The notes beneath the pieces were generated by a model. The model was given only the letters and a program-made list of their open reading frames with translations. It was not told the DNA's origin and did not search any database. A DNA stretch of 64,000 bases, from assembly GCA_020186115.1 (NCBI GenBank), contig WSYJ01000153.1, forward strand, positions 1 through 64,000, written 5' to 3'. This DNA comes from Histomonas meleagridis. Its lineage: Eukaryota; Parabasalia; Tritrichomonadida; Dientamoebidae. The translations under genes were made by a program, and so were the position numbers. Numbering within the stretch: the first letter of the stretch is position 1; each line of letters begins with the position of its first letter. This document shows positions 28,847 through 38,307 of this stretch, in pieces.

Positions 28847-30004
28847 ATGAAAAAAGCAAATAAAAATAATTTAAAAACATTGTTATCTGTCAAACAAATA
28901 GTCTTTGAACTAAATAAAGAAAATTACATTCGATCAGCTGATACCATAATTCATAATTTTGATGATACTCACTATTTATCTTTTAATTTCTACCTCAGCC
29001 AAATTATTTATATATCATTTATTATTGATATGAAAGATTTTGATATATATTTAAATTTTCTCAAAGAAATAGAAACATTTGAGAAAAATAATAAATTCAA
29101 AATATTTGATATTTTTGTAAGCTTTCTTGAGAATGAAAAGACACAAGAAGCATATTATCTTCTTAATAATATGATTGATCAAAATTTAATCGAGCCAAAA
29201 ATTATTATTCAAAAACTACAATACCCATATTTTGTGCAATCTCGTTTTATAAGAGAAATTCTTCTTACTTCTGAAGAACTTTCAAAGAATGATTGGGAAC
29301 TCCATAAGCAATTAATTCATGTTGGAATTAATCCAAATGAAATTGCAAAAATAATTCGAAATGATGAATTAGAAAAACTTCAAGAAATATCATCACAAGA
29401 AAATTTTGATTTTAATCAAGTAATTAAACCATCAGTTTATGAAAGATGTAATTTTATTAATCAAAGTAAAGTTTCATTAATTGATTATGCAGCATTTTTT
29501 GGATCAGTTAAATGTTTTAAATATTTGCTTATGAATAATACAAATGTAGAAAATACAGGTAAATATGCAGTTGCAGGAGGAAATGAAGAAATTATTCATT
29601 TATGTGAACAAAATCATTCATCATTTAAAGGTGCATATGAAACAGCAATTAAATACCATAGAAATGATATATTTAAATATATTTATGAAAATAAAATCGA
29701 AAATATTAAAATTAAAATCAATAATTTACCATATTTCGGAAGAATATGCATTATTTATCATAATTATGATATTCTTTTATATTTAATTGATAAGGGAATG
29801 AAAATCAATGATTTCCTAATCAATGAATCGATAAAAATTGGGAATTTATATCTACTCAAGTATTTTCACAAATTTAAACAATTACCAAAAGATATTTTAT
29901 TATCATCGGTAGGTCCAAAGGCCGTTAAAAATGTTGAAATTGTTGAATATATTTTAAATCAAAAAGGAAATAATATTAATATTAAAGATATTTGTTTGTT
30001 TTAA
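28847..30004 (+). CDS. Ankyrin protein B (DUF3447-like family)
   Basis: The 385-residue protein starts at ATG 28847 (MKKANKNNLK; the frame extends to a TTG further up). It shares with gene A and the gene at 62516 the block SKNDWELHKQLI, INPNEIAKIIRNDELEK, LIDYAAFFGSVKCFKYLLMNN, NTGKYAVAGGNEEIIHLCEQN and two more helix pairs ending NINIKD. An ankyrin-type binding role is known for the fold; targets are unknown. The frame stops four codons after that Asp, and more ankyrin units follow at exact 170-nt steps. The promoter motif AAAAAGTGG lies 18 nt before the ATG. Confidence 0.8.
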   Translation: MKKANKNNLKTLLSVKQIVFELNKENYIRSADTIIHNFDDTHYLSFNFYLSQIIYISFIIDMKDFDIYLNFLKEIETFEKNNKFKIFDIFVSFLENEKTQEAYYLLNNMIDQNLIEPKIIIQKLQYPYFVQSRFIREILLTSEELSKNDWELHKQLIHVGINPNEIAKIIRNDELEKLQEISSQENFDFNQVIKPSVYERCNFINQSKVSLIDYAAFFGSVKCFKYLLMNNTNVENTGKYAVAGGNEEIIHLCEQNHSSFKGAYETAIKYHRNDIFKYIYENKIENIKIKINNLPYFGRICIIYHNYDILLYLIDKGMKINDFLINESIKIGNLYLLKYFHKFKQLPKDILLSSVGPKAVKNVEIVEYILNQKGNNINIKDICLF

Positions 30005-30069
30005 TTAATTGTTGTTCTATTTACATGAAATTTCAAATTTATTTTTGGAAATTACTTAAAATATTTAGA

Positions 30070-30731
30070 ACAGCGCTTATAAAAGCATCTTCAAATGGAG
30101 ATGTCGAAATAGTTAAATTGCTTTGTGAACAAAAAGGAATTGATATTAACCTTAAAGATATTTGTTTATTTTCATTAATTTTTGTTTTAATTGTTTAAAT
30201 TTTCAAATTTATATTTGGAAATTACTTAAAATACTTAAAACAGCACTTATTTATGCATCTGAAAAAGGTGATACAGAAATAGTTAAATACCTTCTTGAAC
30301 AAAAAGAAATTGATTTTAATGCTAGAGATTTTAATATGTTTTATTTGATATTTGTTTCAAAAATTTAATGCTTTAAAATAATAATTGGAAATTAATTATA
30401 ATATATGAAACTGCGCTCATTTTTGCAACAAAAAATGGTTACAAAGAAGTTGCTCAATTACTCATTGAAAAAGATGGAATCGACATTAATGTTCAAGAAA
30501 AATGTTTATTAAACTTAAAATTCGTTTTGATTATTTAATATATCAAAATATGATTTGGAAATTATTTAAATAACTTAAAACACCACTTATCTATTCTTAC
30601 ATAAAAGGTTATTCTGAAATATTATTAATTTGATTATAATATATGAATCATCATTTTTTTATGCAACTCGAAATGGTCATACCGAAATTGCTCAATTAAT
30701 TCAAGCAAAATGTAAAACGAACACAAAATAA
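30070..30731 (+). repeat. Tandem 170-bp ankyrin-plus-spacer modules after gene B
   Basis: Ankyrin units begin (Thr codon) at 30070, 30240, 30410 and 30580: three exact 170-nt steps. A last unit at 30648 is 68 nt on. Each module is a 34-codon ankyrin repeat (102 nt) plus 68 extra nt. The four 80-nt gaps (29990-30069, 30160-30239, 30330-30409, 30500-30579) share WTTGGAAATTA at the same offset and begin with a TGTT element near their 5' end, but hold stops. Because 170 is not divisible by 3, each unit is in a new frame. The last unit ends in TAA at 30729-30731. Confidence 0.85.
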
Positions 30732-30955
30732 ACATTTCAAATTGTTTTAATTTATTTTATTTTCATTTAATTAGACATTTAATCACTTATAACACGATGA
30801 ATTTCTTTATATTTTGCTTTAATTAAATAAATACAGAGATTATTCACTAAAACTACTCATTTGAAACATCATTTTATTGATTTATCAAAGAATAAGAAAT
30901 TTGATTGTTTTTTTTTTTATAAAAAAACCAAAATGTGTATTCTAAACAATGACAT

Positions 30956-32224
30956 TCATTGAAGCTCTGTGATAAGGTCCATCTTTGATTTGATGGAAGC
31001 AATTTCATCCGCAAGTTTTTCCTTTTCGACTTGGTCTGTGCATTTTTCCATCAGTTCATTCTTTTCCTTATATTCTTGAAAAAGCTTTTCAAAGAATTTA
31101 TATGCATTTTCACCATTAAGATTCTTTAAGACTTTCCTCTTTTCTTTTTCTTTTTGTCTTCTATCATATTCCTCTTGAATTGCATTTAGTTCTTCATGAT
31201 CTGGTTCAATTGCATAATCCATTATCAAAAATTGATTTTTCAAAATTGGTGATTTTGAGTTACTTTTCAAAGCAAGGAACGCTCCTAATAAGTTTTCATA
31301 TTCGATAAATGCAACATTTTCATCGATTAATGTTTCAATTGCAATGATCTTCCCATATACTGTAAACTTCGCAAAAAGTTGAGAAATAGAATTCAATTGT
31401 GGCGGTATTCCGGCTATGAAAATCACGTATCGTGGCGGTTTTTCAATTTCGCCTTTTTCAATGCCCGATGTGAACGAATCTTCGGCTTCGGCTTCGGCTT
31501 CTTGCTGAGGTCTTCTGTTTCGTGGCTTTGGGGCTGAGTGCCGATTAAAATCAACCCACTTATCTTGCTTGGATTTGATTGGTTTGGATTCAATTTCTTC
31601 TTGATATGGTGGTGGAGGTTGTGAATAATCATGAATTATTTTCTTGGGTGATGGTGGTTGAGATGGTATGGAACGCTCAGGCTTTGAAGGTTTGGGTGGC
31701 GTGGGTTTGGGCTGTGGTTTTGTTTTTGATATTCTAGAGGAATTTGGTATTGATGAATCAGGGAAGGATTCGTATAATGAAGAAACCAAAGCTTTTGTGT
31801 CTTTTGGTTTCTCTTGTTTTGGTGTTGGTTTAGGCTTTGCTATTTTTTGCTCTGTATTATCAGAAGTTGCTGATTTGGGTTTTGGTGCTGGTGTTGGTTT
31901 TGGTTTAGGTGCTGGTACAGGTGCTGGTGTAGGTTTCTGTTCTGGAGGAGGAGGTGGTGTTGGTTTTGGTGGTTCTGTTTTTTCTTCTTGAAATGTAAAA
32001 TCGCGCTGTGCAAGACGTTGCTGTAATTTTTCAACAAAGCTTTCTGTAGAAGGACCCATAAAATCATTTAAACTCGAAATCATATTTTCTTTTGTGGCAT
32101 TTCGCATTACCAACTTCGAAACATATTCAGCAAGAATTTTTGGATTCATTTTGGTAACTTTAGATGCTTCATATGCAGCCCATGCTTTTAGTTGCTCAAT
32201 TTCGTTTTTTTCGAGTAGCGCCAT
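30956..32224 (-). CDS. RBM26/RBM27-like RNA-binding protein (PWI-like plus RRM)
   Basis: The 422-residue protein has an N-terminal helical domain (1-75) like the PWI-type domain of RBM26/27 (LKAWAAYEASKVT, ILAEYVSKLVM, ESFVEKLQQRL). A proline- and lysine-rich linker of about 190 residues follows, then an RRM at about 267-340 (YVIFIAGIP as RNP2; VAFIEYEN as RNP1) and a charged C-terminal coiled coil. RBM26/27 proteins link poly(A) RNA to nuclear exosome decay. The CCCH finger of the animal proteins is not seen. ATG at 32224. The Glu-Ala run near 245 is a short repeat. Confidence 0.7.
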   Translation of the reverse strand: MALLEKNEIEQLKAWAAYEASKVTKMNPKILAEYVSKLVMRNATKENMISSLNDFMGPSTESFVEKLQQRLAQRDFTFQEEKTEPPKPTPPPPPEQKPTPAPVPAPKPKPTPAPKPKSATSDNTEQKIAKPKPTPKQEKPKDTKALVSSLYESFPDSSIPNSSRISKTKPQPKPTPPKPSKPERSIPSQPPSPKKIIHDYSQPPPPYQEEIESKPIKSKQDKWVDFNRHSAPKPRNRRPQQEAEAEAEDSFTSGIEKGEIEKPPRYVIFIAGIPPQLNSISQLFAKFTVYGKIIAIETLIDENVAFIEYENLLGAFLALKSNSKSPILKNQFLIMDYAIEPDHEELNAIQEEYDRRQKEKEKRKVLKNLNGENAYKFFEKLFQEYKEKNELMEKCTDQVEKEKLADEIASIKSKMDLITELQ

Positions 32225-32542
32225 ATTTTTGGCTTGATAATTCTGAGATTAACTGGTCAATGAAAATTTGATTCCAAAAAATGGATCAAAGGGATTAATT
32301 TTTTATATAAATATTTGTTATATAAAAATTAATTTTCGTTCTATTACTCTTTATCAATGAAAAATAATTAAATGAGAATAATCAATACAATTAAATTACA
32401 AATAAAAGAAAAAATATTTCTCAAATCAACATCTTTTTTGTAAAGATATGGTTAAATTTTAATTCGTTCTCAGGATTACTTTTTTATAAGAATGAAAATT
32501 TAGGAAAATTTCTTGTCCGAACGTTTATAATAAAAACAAAAC
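32225..32542. promoter_or_regulatory. Divergent intergenic region
   Basis: 318 bp between two divergent genes must hold both promoters. I see no clear CAAAAAGTG motif here. GAACGTTTATAAT lies 24 nt before the plus-strand ATG. Confidence 0.35.
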
Positions 32543-34786
32543 ATGGAGGATTTTGAAATACCGAATTGGACCTCGTCAGAAGTTGTCCAACAATTGCAAT
32601 CTCTTGGCCTAAGAAAGTATGGTTCAACTTTTATTGAAAACAGCATTAATGGAGAGGCGCTAATGTTTCTTGAAGATAAGCATCTTCAAGAACTTGGAAT
32701 GAAAACTATTGGCCACCGTCTCACATTGATAAATTTTATAAATGAACTCAAAACAAAAAAGAAACAAACAAGTTCAAAACTAACAACAATAATCACTAAT
32801 CATCCAGAAATCCAAAAAGAAACAACTCCAACGTCTAAACCAACTTCCAGTAATTGGGAGCAAAAAAGAAGACAAATGCTTCTTAGAAAGATGGCCAAAA
32901 CAAATGAAACACCTGATCAGAATGTAAATACAATGAAACCATCAACAAAAGTTACATATGATTCTGATTCAAGTGAAAAGGCAACAATTTCTTCTCGTAA
33001 AAAACCACACGAATCCTCTCAAAAATCTTCAACTCCATATGATAATGAAACAAAAACAATGAAACCAAAAGCCAAAAGAGATTATGATGATTATGGTGAT
33101 GAAAAAGATCCATTTTCTTCACGTCCAAAGCTTCGCGACTCCACTCAAAAAGTATCCACCACATATGATTATAACTTTGACGATATAGCTGATCCATTTA
33201 CATCACGTCCAAAGCTTCGTGAATCAGTACAAAAGCCATCTAACACTAATAATAACGATGCGAAAACAATGAAACCAAATTCAAGAGTTACACGTGATTT
33301 TGAAGATGAAAAAGATGCATTTACGTCGCGACCAAAACTACGTGAATCAGTTCAAAAAACAACTAATTCATATGATATTGAATCAAAGACTATGAAGCCA
33401 AACTCAAGGGTTACACGTGATTATGATGACAATCTCTTTGATGATATATCTGATCCATTTACGTCACGTCCAAAACTTCGTGAATCCGTACAAAAGACTC
33501 CAACTTCATATAATGAAACAAAGCCAAAATTAAATACGAGAACAACACGTGATTATGAAGATGAAAAAGATGCGTTTACGTCACGTCCAAAACTTCGTGA
33601 ATCAGTGCAAAAGACAACAAATACAAGAACTACAACGAGAACAATCAAAGATTATGACGATGATTTATATAATGATAATGGAATTGACCCATTTGCTTCA
33701 CGTCCAAAATTACGTGATTCTGTACAAAAGACATCAAATGCAAATAGTAATGAACAAAAGAATTCGCGTTTTACATCACGAATAACTCAAGATTATGATG
33801 ATGATTTATATGATGATAATGGTCTTGATCCATTTGCATCCAGACCAAAATTAAGTGAATCAACAACAAAAACATCTAATTTGCATAGTAATGATAATCA
33901 AAAAGATGCAAAATCTTCAAAACAATACTCATTAAATCGGACACAATTAAAGACTAATAATTCACGTAATAAATTTACGTATGATGACGAAGATGATTCT
34001 GATGAAGAACTGACATATACACAAATAAGAAAACAAGCAAATAATGCACAAAAGCAACAGCCAATAAAAAGATTATATATTAATACAAAGACTGATTCGG
34101 ATTCAAGTGATTTTGATGATTATAAACCTAAATCTAAACCACCAACATATGGAATAAGGAAAACAAATTATCAAAAAGAACCTTCTGATGATGATGACGA
34201 CGATAATGATGATGATAATTACGATGATTATGTTCCAAAGACTAAAACAATTACAAATCAAAAACGAACAATTCCACCAAAAACAGAATTTTCTGATGAT
34301 GACGATGATGATAATTATGAAGATTTCAAACAAAATAAAATTTTGAATAATAATCAAAAGCAAGATATACCAAATGATGATATTAAGGATCTTGCGCAAT
34401 GCAGATATTGTGGAAGAAAGTTTGCAACTGATAGAATTGCAAAGCATGAAACAATTTGTGCAAAATCATCAAAGAAGAAAACAAAAGTTTTCGATTCTAG
34501 GAAAAAGAGAATGACTGAAATTGGCGCTGCCAAATATATAAGTAAAGTAAACGCAGAAGAAAAGAAACCAAAGAAAACATCTTCTGTAAAGAAATATAAA
34601 ATAGAACATGAAAAACTTGTGAATGCTTTAAGAGCAGCGCGTGGAGAAGCTGTACCAGAACAAATATATGAAGAAGAGGATGATAGAGTTCAATGCCCTC
34701 ATTGTGGAAGGAAGTTTTCAAAAGAAGCAGCTCCAAGACATATTTCTAGTTGCGAAAGAATTAATAGTAGAAAATTTAGAAAATAA
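32543..34786 (+). CDS. SAM-domain protein with DPFTSRPKLRES repeats and C2HC fingers
   Basis: The 747-residue protein has an N-terminal SAM domain (about 5-70: WTSSEVVQQLQSLGLRKY, NGEALMFLEDKHLQELG), a linker, then seven copies of a D(P/A)F(T/S/A)SRPKLRES core spaced about 35-45 residues (190-440). An Asp-rich, repetitive region follows. Two C2HC fingers of the ZC2HC1 type close the protein (CRYCGRKFATDRIAKHETIC near 617 and CPHCGRKFSKEAAPRHISSC near 718). SAM domains oligomerise; these fingers are of the kind found in ciliary and cytoskeletal proteins. ATG 32543. A scaffold role is inferred. Confidence 0.75.
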   Translation: MEDFEIPNWTSSEVVQQLQSLGLRKYGSTFIENSINGEALMFLEDKHLQELGMKTIGHRLTLINFINELKTKKKQTSSKLTTIITNHPEIQKETTPTSKPTSSNWEQKRRQMLLRKMAKTNETPDQNVNTMKPSTKVTYDSDSSEKATISSRKKPHESSQKSSTPYDNETKTMKPKAKRDYDDYGDEKDPFSSRPKLRDSTQKVSTTYDYNFDDIADPFTSRPKLRESVQKPSNTNNNDAKTMKPNSRVTRDFEDEKDAFTSRPKLRESVQKTTNSYDIESKTMKPNSRVTRDYDDNLFDDISDPFTSRPKLRESVQKTPTSYNETKPKLNTRTTRDYEDEKDAFTSRPKLRESVQKTTNTRTTTRTIKDYDDDLYNDNGIDPFASRPKLRDSVQKTSNANSNEQKNSRFTSRITQDYDDDLYDDNGLDPFASRPKLSESTTKTSNLHSNDNQKDAKSSKQYSLNRTQLKTNNSRNKFTYDDEDDSDEELTYTQIRKQANNAQKQQPIKRLYINTKTDSDSSDFDDYKPKSKPPTYGIRKTNYQKEPSDDDDDDNDDDNYDDYVPKTKTITNQKRTIPPKTEFSDDDDDDNYEDFKQNKILNNNQKQDIPNDDIKDLAQCRYCGRKFATDRIAKHETICAKSSKKKTKVFDSRKKRMTEIGAAKYISKVNAEEKKPKKTSSVKKYKIEHEKLVNALRAARGEAVPEQIYEEEDDRVQCPHCGRKFSKEAAPRHISSCERINSRKFRK

Positions 34787-34874
34787 ACATTTTTTAGTAG
34801 TTCAAAGTAAAAAATTATGTGAAAACTTTTTGTTAGAGTGGTGATCAATTCCAATTTAAAAATTTTACAATTCC

Positions 34875-35588
34875 ATGAGTTCAGAAGATTTCGTTATTTC
34901 TTCACCGCCAATCTTGTTTTTTCCAACTCAACCTGAACCTCTGGATATGAATAATATTTACCAGAAATTCCTGTCACCAAGAATATTTGATGATAATGAT
35001 TTATTTTCAAAGATGAAAAAGAATAAGAAAAAAACATCAAGCATCCAACAAGTTCAAAAGCCATTAGAAGGTTCTTCATATATACGAAATGAAGAATTTT
35101 TAAAGTCAAATCAAAATGAAAAAAATCAAGCTGACTGTGGAATTTTATCTAAATCGTCTTCAGTTAAAGTACCATCAATAATTTCAGAATCACCACAAAG
35201 AAGAGTATTAAATCTTGTAAGTGAAATTGATTTTGATTTTATTAATTATTTTATTGAAGGAGTAAGAATTGACATTGCTGATGATTTCCCATTTTTCCTT
35301 AAAAATCTTCAAAATGTAACAATTTCTCAAAAAGAGCAAAATTTTGCATCTGAAGATGAAAATGATGAAATTTTTGTTGATGATCCAGTTGAGCAAGCGA
35401 TGCAATTAGCCCTTTCTAAGCAAACTATAAATGAGCCAGATTCATCTGAAGCCGAAGTTGAGAACGAAATTCCCAAAGAAAAGGAACTCACAGCAGCAGA
35501 GATTAATGAGCAATGGGGATTCGAAGACAAAACGATTGGAATGTATATCAGAAAGTATCGAATGCAACTTAACTCCAAGAAATCTTAA
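34875..35588 (+). CDS. Acidic protein with UIM-like helix, unknown
   Basis: The 237-residue protein is disordered at the N-terminus with SP motifs. It has a predicted helix-strand segment at about 110-150 (LVSEIDFDFINYFIEGVRIDIADDFP) and then an acidic stretch leading into DDPVEQAMQLALSKQ, which fits the ubiquitin-interacting motif pattern (acidic run, Ala, Leu, Ser). The C-terminus is basic. No enzyme domain is seen. ATG 34875 lies 88 nt after the previous gene's stop on the same strand. The UIM call is by pattern only. Confidence 0.5.
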   Translation: MSSEDFVISSPPILFFPTQPEPLDMNNIYQKFLSPRIFDDNDLFSKMKKNKKKTSSIQQVQKPLEGSSYIRNEEFLKSNQNEKNQADCGILSKSSSVKVPSIISESPQRRVLNLVSEIDFDFINYFIEGVRIDIADDFPFFLKNLQNVTISQKEQNFASEDENDEIFVDDPVEQAMQLALSKQTINEPDSSEAEVENEIPKEKELTAAEINEQWGFEDKTIGMYIRKYRMQLNSKKS

Positions 35589-35815
35589 GATCACAAATTT
35601 ATTTTGTTTTTAAAATTAAATTCTATTCATTAAGGCATTTTATTTCAGCTTTATTTTATGGTGTACAGAACTCAAAAAGTCAAAATTTGTATAATTTATG
35701 CCGTAAAATATTCAAATTATTTGATGCACAAAATCAATCAAAATTTGATGTGTTAACACATTTTAAAGAAGCCAATATAGATTAAACTTGTTTAATTTTA
35801 GTATCAAACTGACAC

Positions 35816-37168
35816 TTAAATAACTCCTTGCTGGAGCATTGCATTAGCAACCTTCATGAAGCCTGCAATGTTTGCACCCTTTACATAGTTCACATAACCA
35901 TCTGGTTCAGTTCCATACTTAACACATTGAGCATGAATTGAAGAAATGATTAAGTGTAATTTTGCATCAACTTCATCGGCAGTCCAGCTAAGATGCATGG
36001 CATTTTGTGTCATTTCAAGACCAGAAGTAGCAACACCACCAGCATTGACAGCCTTTCCTGGTGCGAACAAAAGTTTGTGTTCAATGAAGTAGTCAACGGC
36101 TTCAGCTGTGCAACCCATATTTGAAATTTCTCCAACACAGATAACTCCATTGTTAACAATGTTACGAGCATCTTCGATATTAAGTTCATTTTGTGTTGCG
36201 CATGTAAGACAAATGTCTACCTTAACTTCCCATGGGTGCTTTCCTGGAACAAACTTAGAATTTGGATACTTCTGAGCGTATGGTGCAACAATATCATTAC
36301 CTGAATTACGAAGTTCAAGCATGTAATCAATCTTATCTCCAGATACACCATCAGGATCATAAACATAGCCATCAGGTCCGGAAATTGTAACAACTTTAGC
36401 TCCGAGTTGTGTGGCTTTGAGGGCTGCACCCCATGCAACATTACCAAATCCTGAAATTGCAACTGTTTTTCCAGCAATTGGGATTCCCTTTCTTTCGAGC
36501 ATCTTATTGACGAAGTAAAGTGCACCAAAACCAGTAGCTTCTGGTCTAATTAATGATCCACCAAATTCGAGTCCTTTGCCAGTGAAAGTACCATCGAATT
36601 GACGTGAAAGCTTCTTGTAAATACCACACATGTAACCAATTTCACGAGTACCAACACCAATATCACCTGCTGGGATATCAAGATTTGGTCCAAGCATACG
36701 CCAAAGTTCTATAACAAATGCTTGGCAGAAACGCATTATTTCTCCATCGCTCTTTCCACGAGGTGAGAAATCAGAGCCACCTTTAGCACCACCCATAGGA
36801 AGTGTTGTTAAGGCATTCTTAAATGTTTGTTCAAAGCCAAGGAACTTAAGGATAGAAAGGTTAACTGATTCGTGGAAACGAATACCGCCTTTGTATGGAC
36901 CACCGGCGTTGTTAAATTGTACACGGTATCCAATGTTAGTTTGAACTTCACCTTTATCATCAACCCAGTTCACGCGGAATGAAAGTACACGGTCTGGTTC
37001 TACAAGTCTTTCAATGATTTTGTTTTTCTGGAATTCTGGATGTTGGTTATATACGTCCTTAATGCTAATAAGAACCTCACGAACAGCTTGGTGGAACTCT
37101 GGTTCATTAGGGTGCTTCTTTATGAGGTTAGCCATAAATTCTTCGACGTCCAAAGGCTTGCAAGTCAT
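35816..37168 (-). CDS. gdhA: Glutamate dehydrogenase, hexameric bacterial type
   Basis: The 450-residue enzyme interconverts glutamate and 2-oxoglutarate plus ammonium with NAD(P). It has the dimerisation/catalytic half with GGPYKGGIRFH (about 89-99), PMGGAKGGSDF with the catalytic Lys (about 123-133), PAGDIGVGTREIG and KG..FGGS. The Rossmann half starts at VAISGFGNVAWG (about 237-248). The C-terminus has GGVATSGLEMTQN. Length and motifs fit the roughly 450-residue GdhA class of bacteria and some protists, not the larger animal form. The GGGKGG motif reads GGAKGG here. ATG 37168. Codon use is GC-richer than in neighbours, as for a highly expressed gene. Confidence 0.95.
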   Translation of the reverse strand: MTCKPLDVEEFMANLIKKHPNEPEFHQAVREVLISIKDVYNQHPEFQKNKIIERLVEPDRVLSFRVNWVDDKGEVQTNIGYRVQFNNAGGPYKGGIRFHESVNLSILKFLGFEQTFKNALTTLPMGGAKGGSDFSPRGKSDGEIMRFCQAFVIELWRMLGPNLDIPAGDIGVGTREIGYMCGIYKKLSRQFDGTFTGKGLEFGGSLIRPEATGFGALYFVNKMLERKGIPIAGKTVAISGFGNVAWGAALKATQLGAKVVTISGPDGYVYDPDGVSGDKIDYMLELRNSGNDIVAPYAQKYPNSKFVPGKHPWEVKVDICLTCATQNELNIEDARNIVNNGVICVGEISNMGCTAEAVDYFIEHKLLFAPGKAVNAGGVATSGLEMTQNAMHLSWTADEVDAKLHLIISSIHAQCVKYGTEPDGYVNYVKGANIAGFMKVANAMLQQGVI

Positions 37169-37709
37169 GGAAGAAATGAAGCAAAATCAAACTCCTTTGA
37201 AATGGACTCAAATTTTTGAATAGAAAACAATGAATTTTTGACAAGTGACTCATTGATTTGTCACGAAATGTGCATCGTTTCTTTAACGGTTGTGACGTCA
37301 CCTCATCGATTTATTCAAATTTGAATGAATTTTATCTATCAACTTCGTTCAAATAAAATCCTGTGTTGTTAATTTTCAGCGTCCCTTTTAGGGAGAAGCC
37401 GTTTTATGAATTGAATTTTGAAAAAATGTAAATTATCGTAAAAATGATATGTTATAAATAAAAAATAAACAACAAAACACGAAACATAACACAACTTTAT
37501 TGTAATCGCAGCTTCTAAAGGTGCTTCTTCAAAAATACAGTAACAATAAAATTAGTATGACATGTTATGTGAAATGGAATTTACAAAACGATGAGAAAAT
37601 AAAGTAATCAAAATCAAACGGCTTTTGCAACATAAATGAATGAACTCCAAATTAACACATGTATAATCAATTAATGTAACACCCTCTTGATTAACAAATG
37701 GACATCTTT
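37169..37709. other. Spacer, nothing seen
   Basis: Upstream region of glutamate dehydrogenase and flank of an ankyrin pseudogene. No further gene is recognised. Confidence 0.35.
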
Positions 37710-38250
37710 CATAAAGTGCTGGATTAATTATTAATGAATAAAATTATTTTGTGATGATATTTCTTGAAGTTTTCTATTTCGAATTATTTTCGTGATTTCA
37801 TTTGGATTATATCCTTCTTTAATTAATTGTTTATGATGCTTCCAATCATTAAAAGTTCTTCATAATATTCCTAAATATTCACAAAGCTTAACAAATCATC
37901 TTTCAAAAAACTCATTCCTTTCTTTAATAAAATAGAGTGAGAAACAAAAGGTTTTCTTAATTAAAATCATTTCGATCATCCTTTCAAGAAGAGAATAAGA
38001 TTCTTGAATTTGTAACGTAAGGATAAAAGATAAAAATTCATTACATAATCCATTATAAATTTCATATAATTCTTTTTCTTTATCAAGTTCTTTTAAATGA
38101 TCATTACAAATTTTATGAGGAAATTTTAAAAACCAACGGCCTTTCCGAGCAAACTTCAAATTTTATAGGTAAATATGCAGTTGGGGGAAGAAATTTCATC
38201 ATTTGAAATGAATATGAAACATTAATTAAATGATAATAAACCAAAAGAAA
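37710..38250. pseudogene. Scrambled ankyrin-family pseudogene, head-to-head pieces
   Basis: On the minus strand, 38159-37896 reads a family segment (LQIQESYSLLERMIE, matching NESYFLLENMIN of the gene at 62516). After a shift, about 37845-37740 reads NDWKHHKQLIKEG and NPNEITKIIRN, then KLQEISSQNNF. From about 38165 the plus strand instead reads GKYAVGGRN and NEYETLI, the later part of the same family. The two parts are thus inverted relative to each other and full of stops. It is a rearranged dead copy. Confidence 0.7.
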
Positions 38251-38307
38251 TAAATATTAAAGTTTTGTGTTTTACAAAACCAAAACAAAACAGACAAAAA
38301 TCGCTTT

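Noticed and set aside
29990-30069. Canonical introns as the explanation of the ankyrin spacers
   Set aside because: The spacers lack GTATGT and CTAACACAYAG. Some have no AG near the 3' end, and removing GT...AG stretches does not restore the frame. A non-canonical mechanism is left open in the findings.
31668-31991. Glycine-rich 107-codon plus-strand frame
   Set aside because: Antisense shadow of the proline/lysine-rich linker of the RBM26/27-like gene.
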